This document shows, piece by piece, positions 56,669-64,000 of a stretch of 64,000 nucleotides of DNA (its first letter is position 1; every line of letters starts with the position of its first letter). Origin of the DNA: Simmondsia chinensis (taxonomy: Eukaryota; Streptophyta; Magnoliopsida; Caryophyllales; Simmondsiaceae); NCBI GenBank assembly GCA_018398585.1, contig JAGTTD010000015.1:28229478-28293477 (forward strand). The letters are read 5' to 3'. A program made the position numbers and the translations under genes. The notes under the pieces were generated by a model that saw nothing but the letters and a program-made list of their open reading frames with translations, did no database searches and was not told where the DNA came from.

Positions 56669-57809
56669 TGGTGTCTCGTGAAGTATCGTGGTTTGTACTC
56701 TGTCATTTGGAAACAAATCCTTGGGATCATCCATTAAGTTTGTGGGGCCTACCTACCCTATTGCATGCAATGAAATATTAGACTGGGTACGTGCAACTTG
56801 GGGATTAACTGAGGTGTACGCAAGTTGTCCAAGACATGATGGTATAAAAAAAAGTATAGTATGATAGTTGTCAACAGCGGGACAAATGAGCTGAGCCGAG
56901 CCAAGCACCCTTGTCTTTGAACTCGAGCTAAGCCTTTATTGGGTTTTTAACCTTTATTAGTATGATGAGATATTCATACGCTCAATGTTGGCTCATTAGT
57001 CTGAGAGCTAGACTGCTAACTTGGTCAAGTTAAGTGCTGCTCAATCGATCGACATAGCCTTTTGTTAAACAAAAATGGCGTGAGTGGCGGCCATGATTTC
57101 CAGCGCATCATATATGCCACGCAAGCAATATGCACCCATGAATCTCAAGTTCTCCGTTAAAATTGTGATATCGTTCAACACTCAATTGAGCAATCAAATG
57201 ACAAATCAACTCCACAAGATCAATGAAACAAGTAATCCAATAGCAAAGCAAAGAGAATCAACCTTTGTATTGTATTGTACAGTAATTGTATCTGTACTTT
57301 GTATATGCTATACAAATATTAGATGTATATGACTAGTATTGGGGAAGAAGGGGAGGAAAAGATTGATAGAGAAAGAAGGAACTTAGTCCAAATTGTTCTT
57401 GTGCGAAAATATCCCCTCAAACCTTATTTATACTACTAAGGGAAATACTTCCCTAAGATGACGTGTCCTGGCCTGCTGACATGGCACAGGCTAATGACGT
57501 TTTGGCCGATATATTTGTATCAAATTGACAGTTGGGTTAGAGATGTTCTTACGAGTCAAACATGGAGAACGGTGACTGGGCACTGCAGTTTTGTATCTGT
57601 AATGCCATTTTGGAATGTATTCATCTTGTTTCTTCCATAAACATTGGTGGGACTTGGGACAGCAGAAGCCATTAGATTCCAGTCAAGTCCTCAAGCATGC
57701 TCTTGTTTTTATACTCGTTGATTATACGTGTTACGGGTTCGTATAAGACCATATTTGGATAATCACATGACTGTTTGGCTAAAGATATGGTGGAACATCC
57801 TGATTTTTG
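56669..57809. other. Unassigned sequence
   Basis: No gene or repeat family was recognised. It lies in the presumed DUF707 5'-UTR intron. Confidence 0.3.
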
Positions 57810-58166
57810 AGCTATTTATTCCTAAAGTCCCTGATGTTTTTATGTTCGTTCAAATCAGTCGTCATCTTTTTTTCTTCTTCAAAATAGTCTCTCATGTTTG
57901 TAATTTTATTCAAATCGGTCCCTTGTCTTTTTTCTTGTTCAAAATAGTCTCTCGTGTGTTTTCTTATGACAAAATTGGTCTCTCATCTAGTGTTCGGAAG
58001 TAGGTAAAATTAAAAAGATGAGAGATCAATTTTATCATAAAATAGAACACAAGGGACCAACTTGAACAAACTTAGAAACATGAGGGACTATTTTGAACAA
58101 AAGAACAGACGAGGGACTAATTTGAATAAAGTTATAAATATCAGGGACCATCAGTCTAAATAACTC
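57810..58166. mobile_element. MITE with TCCCTGATGTTT-type termini
   Basis: GAGCTATTTATTCCTAAAG with TCCCTGATGTTT at the left is the inverse of the right end (ATATCAGGGACCATCAGTCT, AAATAACTC). A partial relative is at 27623-27900. Confidence 0.65.
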
Positions 58167-58216
58167 TTTTTTTTAACTCGTGGAGCATATTTTTAGGCAT
58201 TAGTATTTACAACTAC

Positions 58217-58401
58217 TATGCTTGTACGCTCTTACACCTAGATGCTTGTATGCTTTATGCTTTTATGCTTCTCAAGTTGGGGGTCCTCGAAAATAGCCTC
58301 TCGTTAGGGTAACTCCCTGAAGGGGTAAGGCTGCGTACATCCCACCCCTCTCAGACCCTGCTCATGCGGGACCCTTTGAGGCATTGGGTCTGTTGTTGTT
58401 G
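58217..58401 (+). mobile_element. Full-length Au-like SINE with ATGCTT-rich head
   Basis: The head is TATGCTTGTACGCTCTTACA, then ATGCTTGTATGCTTTATGC up to CTTCTCAAGTTGGGGG. The body has TAGGGTAACTCCCTGAAGGG and AGACCCTGCTCATGCGGG. The tail is TGTTGTTGTTG. AGTATTTACAACTAC at 58202-58216 and 58402-58416 is a perfect 15-bp target duplication, so this head is a genuine 5' end for this subfamily. Confidence 0.9.
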
Positions 58402-58514
58402 AGTATTTACAACTACAAGAACAACCATATGAGCCCTTGGTTTTAGTATATACATCGAAATCAATTTGCATAGGCAATATGACTCATAGTGTTTTTTTTT
58501 TTTTGTTCTGTCAG

Positions 58515-61500
58515 ATGTCTTCTACTATGGGTCTTAAGAGGCGGAGGTCATTCTTATGCAGGCTCCTTCCAACTGTGTTTCTTCTTTCTGGTGCTGTTTT
58601 TATAGGAAGTGCATTTCTTGTTACTGATTATAAAGAGGTATTTGTACTCCTAATACAATGTTCTTCTAATGATATGTTAGGCTCATGTTTAGAATCAGAA
58701 AACATTTTTCTTTTTCCATTTTCTATTTTGGAAAACATGTTTAGAAGTAGAAAACTGTTAATAGTTTTCAAACACGGAAAACTAGAAAATTTATCAAACT
58801 CATCTCGATTTCCCATTTTTCTAGAAAATTGAAAATTATAAACATAAGTATTACATATAAATATGAAAACCCAATAATCTGATCCAAACCCGACGAGGGT
58901 AACTGATCTGAGAATGACTGACTTGAGTATATCCACTCCATGAAAATGACCGACTTCAGTATATGCACTCCATGAAGATTCAGATACCGTTTCAAGTACA
59001 AATACCACTTTGAGATACGCTATTTTAAAGTGAGGACGGTTTGCTCATAATGCTTGGTGGCAATGCGCGAGAGAAAGATAAGTGCATCTAAGATAGTACT
59101 AGCGCTCGTAGGCTTGTATATATGCCCTATTTGATTATATTTGTTGGTGTTGTTCTGTCGCTGTGTTGCTTTATTGTTATCACTACTTCATGTTTATTGC
59201 TTTATGCTTCCTATATGCTGTTGTTTTTTATGCTTCCTAGGTTGGGGGTCCTCAGACATAGCCTCCTTTTAGGGTAGCACCCTAAAGGGGTAAGGCTGCA
59301 TACATCCAACCCCCCAAACCCCGCGTATGCGGGAGCCCTTGAGGCACTGGGTTGTTGTTGTTGTTGCTGCTGCTGCTTGATGGCAATGCGTGAGAGAATG
59401 AGAAATATAAGTATGGAACGAAGAACGAGAAAGAGAAGGGTGGAGTGTAGAAGAGAAAGAGAAGAAAGTTGAGTAATAAGAGGAAACATGAAGAAAACTA
59501 CGGGGAAACATGTAGATGGAACATTATGGAAAATAGTTTTAAAATGTTCTCCAAATTTTTCAAAGAATAGGAAAAATTGGAAAGCCAACTTCTCTCATTG
59601 GAAAACAGGGCTTCTGAACAACTTTTCCAATTTTCCAGTTCTCTTGGAAAGTTCTTTGAATTCTCTGTTTGTAAATAGTCTTTTACATTTGTGTGGGCCT
59701 TTATATGTTTTCAACTTCAAGTATGAACTGTAGGCATGATTATTATTATTATTATTATTTTTGTAGGATGCTCTCTGAGATATTGCTGTTGTGATCTTCA
59801 TCATTTTTCTCTGAATATTTCCACTTATTTTGACTTTTATGCAGCAGAGGCTTTCTGCATGGGACATGGTGGATGTTCTGGTGAAAACAAGATCTAAAAA
59901 GTGTCAGGTTTGTTTTTACTTATCCGGTGTTATGTGTAGCATCCTGTAGGGGTAAGGTTGCGTACATTTCATCCTTCCTAGACCCTGCTGCAGCAGGAGC
60001 TTCTCAGGCACTAGGTGGTGGTGGTGGTTGGTGTCGTGTGTGCTTGCCATGTTACTGAGTGCTTATTTGTAGTACTCTATTATAAAGGGAAATAATCACT
60101 CAGGTGCCTTGAGGTTTGACCATTTATCACCTTGATACCTTGACATTTGAATATATACAATGAGGTACGCTGAAGTTTGATTATTTTATCACACGGGTAC
60201 CCTAAGTTGGAATTTTATGAATTTTTGTAAGAACTTGACCACTTTTATAATAAAATGCTGATGCAATATATAATTAAATTAAAGATGATAAAGAATTCAC
60301 CAAATTTTGATGTAAACTTCCTATATATTGCCAAAACCATATCTCAGTGTTAGCATTTTTTGGCAAAAAATATCAAATTTTAATAAAGATACTTTCATTT
60401 TCTAATTTAGCATATTCCAACGAAAATCTATCGAATTTTGCAGAATGGTACCTGATTAATAAAATATAGAACTTTAAGATATCTAAGTGATTAAATTTTT
60501 AAAACTCGAGGTAACCCATTGTTTATTTTGAAAAGTCAAGGTACCTAAGTTATAAATGATTAAATCTCAGCGTACCTAAGTGATAATTTCCCAATTCTAA
60601 ACTATTTTCTTACACACTGTTGTCCTTCATTCAGGATGAGCTTAGGCCTATTGGAAGTGAGTCATTGCCAAAGGGTATTGTTTCCAGTACATCTGACTTG
60701 GAGATGAGGCCACTATGGGGTTCTCCTGCTAAAAAGGTGTGCAAGAATATAACTCAACAGTATTTCTCTAAAATGAATTACAAAGCTATATTTATAACTA
60801 AAAACTAGCTCTATTTAGATAAATAAAGAGATAAAACTAAATTAATTAGGAAACTATTTCTCTAAAATAAAAATAATTAAATTATTCCATTATCTAAAAC
60901 AAAGATAACTTAACTATCCTATCGACTAAAAAAGATTTCTTTTATTCCAGTCCTGTCATATAGTCTAACAATATCTATCATGTTTTCTATAATCTCTAAA
61001 TATCCCTTTTTTTGCGCTACATCACACTTGTTGCAACTTAGCTTTCGTGATTTATTGTTGGGTTATTTACACCAAAGGTTTTTGTACTTTGTCAATTGTG
61101 TTAATTTAGTCCTTGTACTTTTAATCGTGTCAATTTAATCCTTGTACAAGTTACTTTATGTCAATTTGATCCTTGAATAAAATTTATGTTAAGTCGATGA
61201 TGAAATTTTTAATGTCTGGTCACAGGCCGGTATAAATTGGGTCAATAGGTGGGTTTGAATTGGGTTACTTGGATCTAGCATGATTGTGCTATTAAAATTT
61301 ACTTCATTAACTTAACTTCAATTTGACCAAAGGTCTAAATTGACACAATATACATGATACAAGGACTAAATTCACACAATTAAATATCCAAAAACTCAAT
61401 TGACATAGTGGGCAAAGTACATGGAGCTTTAGTGTAAATAACATTATATTCTTTCAAGTACTTCCTTGTAATTCATGTTAATAGATAGAAGTTACCAATT

Positions 61501-63511
61501 TTTTTTTCTCACTTGGCCTCTGTCCTATCATGGTTTTGATAAGTTTGGCATTGTTGATAGGTCTTATTTGTTATGAGTATTCATGTGGTTCAATTAGGGT
61601 TGGGAGCCCTTCCGAAGCAATCTTCCTTCAGGATAGCATCCTGGAGGTATAAGGCTGCGTACATCTCACCCTGTCTTGGCGGGAGCCCTTTGAGGCGGTG
61701 GGTTTCTTCTTCTTGTTGTATTGATGTGGTTCATTGTTTCCATTGTGCAGCAGAAATCATCGATGAACTTATTGGCCATGGCTGTTGGTATAAAGCAGAA
61801 GGAGAGTGTTAATAAAATTGTAAAGAAGTTAAGAAAAACATATTTCTCAGCAACATATGATTAGTGTTTTTTTTTTTTTTGGTATATACTGAAAACCACC
61901 TAAAATTTTTAATTTTTCTAAGTCATACCTCAACTTTCCAAAATTTTTCAATGTTGCACTATAGTGTTAACGCCGTTAATTCCGTTAGTTTTGCTGGCTT
62001 GGCTTTTGAACAAAAATAGAGAAAAAAATTCAAATTTACATTTAAAATAATTTTAAAATATTTTAAATATTAAAAAATACTTTATATAAAAAATAATTTG
62101 TATATATTAAAAATATAATTTTTTTAAACTCCATGTCAGCAAAAGGTAACGGATGTTAATGTTGTTAATATTTGACATTGAAAGATTAGAAAATTTATAA
62201 GTTTTTTTGAAACTGCACCTAAAATTTAGGTGATTTTCAGTGAAGGAACTCTTATGATTATGCATTACATGCTTCTGCATCATTTAGGGTAGCACCATGA
62301 AGGGGTAAGGCTGCATACATCTCACCCCCCAAGACCTTGCATTGGCGGGAGCTCTTGAGGCACTAGGTTTGTTGTTGTTGTATGCTTTTTTTACGTTGTA
62401 TGTTCTATCTTCTTGCAGTTTTTGTTAAGTAGATTTATTGTGATGCTTTTCCACTATGATGGAAATGTGGATGATTGGAGAGACTTAGAATGGAGTGGCC
62501 GTGCGCTGCATGTCTCTGCTGTCAATCAGACCAAATGGTAATTTCTCTACTCAGACACATCGTAATCTTTTAGGCTCTGTTTTGGAGAAATATTTTCAAC
62601 TAAAAATATTTTCCTTAAGATCTGTTTATTTCTAGAAATAAATTTCATTGCATAATTTTAAGCAGGGTTGGAATTGAGTACATCTGAGGTGGACTCGGGT
62701 GTGACGTTTGGTGTGGTCAGGAGTGGTGGGAAGGAGAGTAATTTCTTTCTCTTAAAGAGAGAGTCAATTTCTCCTTTTTTAAAAAAAAAAAAAAAAAAAG
62801 GAATGATAAAACACCCTAGGATCGCCCTTTTCTGAGAGGGAATCCGAAGTCATCTGCACGAGAGAGAATAGTCTTCTATATGGGTTAAGAGAATCTCTCT
62901 TCAAATCATTTTTGCCTAATACATATATATACAAACAATGACAATGGGATGAAAAAGACTTCCCCACAACCAAATGCAGCCCCTTGAGGCTCCTTTTCGT
63001 TAGAGAGAAGGTATTTTGTTTGTGGAAAATTTTTCTTCATAAAAATAAGTTCATTAAGGGAAATAAAGTTCATTATATGAATTTGATTGGAGCTTGAATT
63101 TGATCCATTGGAGATTTAGGCGATACTGAAAATACGAGGTTGGGACAATTAAGGATCTCTTTGGTGGAGGAAACTGTCTTAATTTCTCCTTGAGAGGAAT
63201 TCAACTACACTTACTAGGAGGAAGTTATTTTCTTTTAGGTTATTGTTACTACTTATTTATGTAAAAACATGATAAATAAGATGGAAGAAGACTTCCTCTA
63301 AAGCAAACAGAGCCTAAATAGCCTCTCAAGGAGTGTGGCAAGTTTATTTTAGGAGCGTAAATAGCATTCTTCATTTCTGACATGTTCCATTCTTTCAATG
63401 TTCCTGTAGGTGGTTTGCGAAACGTTTTTTACATCCAGATATCGTGTCTGAATACTCTTATATTTTTCTCTGGGATGAGGACCTGGGAGTCGAAAATTTC
63501 AATGTCGAAAG
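58515..63511 (+). CDS. DUF707 family protein, 5' six coding exons (3' end outside window)
   Basis: Exons: 58515-58637, 59845-59907, 60635-60736, 61751-61819 (or 61828), 62419-62537 and 63410-63511; more must follow beyond 64000. The start MSSTMGLKRRRSFLCRLL with the hydrophobic run PTVFLLSGAVFIGSAFLV suggests a type II signal anchor, as in Golgi enzymes. Later segments are LRPIGSESLPKGIVSSTSDL, MRPLWGSPAKK, LLAMAVGIKQKESVN, IVMLFHYDGNVDDWRDLEWS, ALHVSAVNQTKWWFAKRFLH and YIFLWDEDLGVENFNVER. This is the plant DUF707 family (PF05212), annotated as 'lysine ketoglutarate reductase trans-splicing related' on weak grounds. The fold is thought to be glycosyltransferase-like and WDED resembles a DxD-type metal site; that is inference. 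The ATG is the first codon after an acceptor (CTGTCAG|ATG). The exon 4 donor is damaged, and several introns hold SINEs close to splice sites. Confidence 0.85.
59076..59373 (+). mobile_element. Au-like SINE with longest head, in DUF707 intron 1
   Basis: A head of about 170 nt (GTAGGCTTGTATATATGCCC, TTATGCTTCCTAGG) precedes the body and a TTG/CTG tail. TGCTTGGTGGCAATGCGCGA (from 59051) and TGCTTGATGGCAATGCGTGA (from 59374) open a 25-bp target duplication with two mismatches. Confidence 0.85.
59938..60029 (+). mobile_element. Au-like SINE, 5' truncated, 31 nt after the exon 2 donor
   Basis: Only GTAGCATCCTGTAGGGGTAA to GGCACTAGG and a GGT-rich tail remain. GGTGTTATGTGT and GGTGTCGTGTGT flank it. 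Confidence 0.65.
60088..60592. mobile_element. MITE, family M2, best copy, in DUF707 intron 2
   Basis: GGGAAATAATCACTCAGGTG at the left and, on the minus strand, GGGAAATTATCACTTAGGTA at the right are close inverted repeats that continue inward for about 40 bp. Confidence 0.8.
61060..61443. mobile_element. Mutator-type MITE (family M3) in DUF707 intron 3
   Basis: GGGTTATTTACACCAAAGG at the left and, on the minus strand, GTTATTTACACTAAAGCTCC at the right are inverted repeats. Internal GTCCTTGTACTTTTAAT text matches the other copies. Confidence 0.75.
61593..61717 (+). mobile_element. Au-like SINE 33 nt before the exon 4 acceptor
   Basis: The body is GTTGGGAGCCCTTCCGAAGC to GAGGCGGTGGGTTTC with a TTC/TTG tail. 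GTATTCATGTGGTTCA (61577-61592) and GTATTGATGTGGTTCA (61718-61733) form the target duplication with one mismatch. Confidence 0.85.
61886..62246. mobile_element. MITE, family M4, in DUF707 intron 4
   Basis: ACTGAAAACCACCTAAAATTT at the left is the inverse of AAAATTTAGGTGATTTTCAGT at the right. Confidence 0.75.
62287..62380 (+). mobile_element. Au-like SINE, 5' truncated, about 38 nt before the exon 5 acceptor
   Basis: TAGGGTAGCACCATGAAGGG to GAGGCACTAGG with a (TTG)n tail. The target duplication is not clear. Confidence 0.7.
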
Positions 63512-64000
63512 GTACAATATAGAACTAGTTGGTAACAACATTATTTTTGCAGTTCTGCTTCTTATTACATTTCTGTGCTTGTTGCCTAAATTTCTCAAAT
63601 ATCTTTATTTTCTCAATAATTGCATGAAATAATGCTGGATCATTTATTTTCTTTTGGTTGGCTCGAAAGAACTCTAGCCTCATTGCTGCAGGAAATCAGA
63701 CTCTATTTCTGAGAAGTTAAGACATGTTTAGCTTGCATAATTTTTCTGAGTTTCTTTTTCTATTTGTGTTTCCTCAAGTCCTTTTTCGTGAAAAATGGAA
63801 AATTGAAGAACCCTTCGAAAGTTCAAGAAGCATTAGAAAACGACCCCTCAATTATAAAAGAAAACTTGGGGACTAGGGAAAATTGTTTTTCAATCTTTAT
63901 TGTATAGGAAAGAACACTGGAAAACCATTTTTTCCGTAGAAAATTTGGAAAACTAGGCCATTTAACGCGGCCCCCTCGAAAACATGGGTCTAGGAAATTT
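63512..64000. other. Start of DUF707 intron 6
   Basis: Intron sequence follows the donor AAAG|GTACAA. 63710-63970 is GAAAAT/TTTTCC-rich, like hAT-type MITE remnants. No further exon was identified before the window ends. Confidence 0.5.

Noticed and set aside
58628..59008. ORFs after DUF707 exon 1
   Set aside because: They lie in intron 1 within GAAAAC-rich MITE-like sequence; splice sites and family comparison define the exons clearly.
59211..59588. 125-residue minus-strand ORF with polyglutamine
   Set aside because: The glutamines come from the (TTG)/(CTG) tail of a SINE and the rest is the SINE body.
1..64000. CRISPR array, operons, or bacterial-type systems
   Set aside because: Intron-containing plant genes and plant transposons throughout; the repeated sequences are SINEs, MITEs and LTRs, not spacer arrays.

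Overview
The window is nuclear DNA of a flowering plant, probably a dicot or magnoliid; I cannot name the species. The evidence is intron-split genes with plant-type products (cytosolic GluRS, a calmodulin-like protein, a DUF707 protein), Ty1-copia and TRIM retrotransposons primed with a tRNA-iMet-like site, many MITEs, and SINEs whose body resembles the angiosperm Au family. Genes are sparse and most of the sequence is transposon-derived.

Layout. 1-740: MITE-like palindromic element. 1.4-4.2 kb: SINEs. 4.85-6.1 kb: intact calmodulin-like gene (+). 6.1-13.2 kb: AT-rich intergenic DNA with SINEs and MITEs. 13.5-18.3 kb: a LINE RNase H tail, then two diverged copies of a TTF-zinc-finger hAT element facing each other as a 4.3 kb inverted repeat. 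19.2-19.8 kb: plant membrane-protein gene (-) lacking a recognisable N-terminus. 19.8-27.3 kb: SINEs, MITEs and degenerate motif arrays. 27.35-35.4 kb: complete cytosolic glutamyl-tRNA synthetase gene (+), six coding exons assembled by hand to 729 residues. 35.4-42.3 kb: MITEs, SINEs, a TRIM and a short tandem repeat. 42.4-42.7 kb: DIR1-like lipid-transfer pseudogene. 44.8-54.4 kb: a decayed Ty1-copia element (+) holding SINE insertions and a complete 2,958-bp internally deleted copia (-) with intact ORF, LTRs and a perfect 5-bp target duplication. 58.5-63.5 kb: 5' part of a DUF707 gene (+) that leaves the window.

The most notable signal is a SINE family with about a dozen copies here. Its 5' part is a 5S rRNA sequence that includes the internal promoter region, and its 3' part is an Au-like SINE body. 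Several copies have 11-20 bp target-site duplications, two of them perfect at 19 and 20 bp, so the composite moved as one unit. Other SINEs in the window carry the same body behind an unrelated ATGCTT-rich head and end in (TTG)n. Some of these lie within about 40 nt of DUF707 splice sites.

The intact protein-coding genes are independent: calcium sensing (CML), tRNA charging (GluRS) and a putative Golgi glycosyltransferase-like protein (DUF707). I see no shared pathway. All coordinates, splice sites and repeat boundaries were read by eye without database searches.
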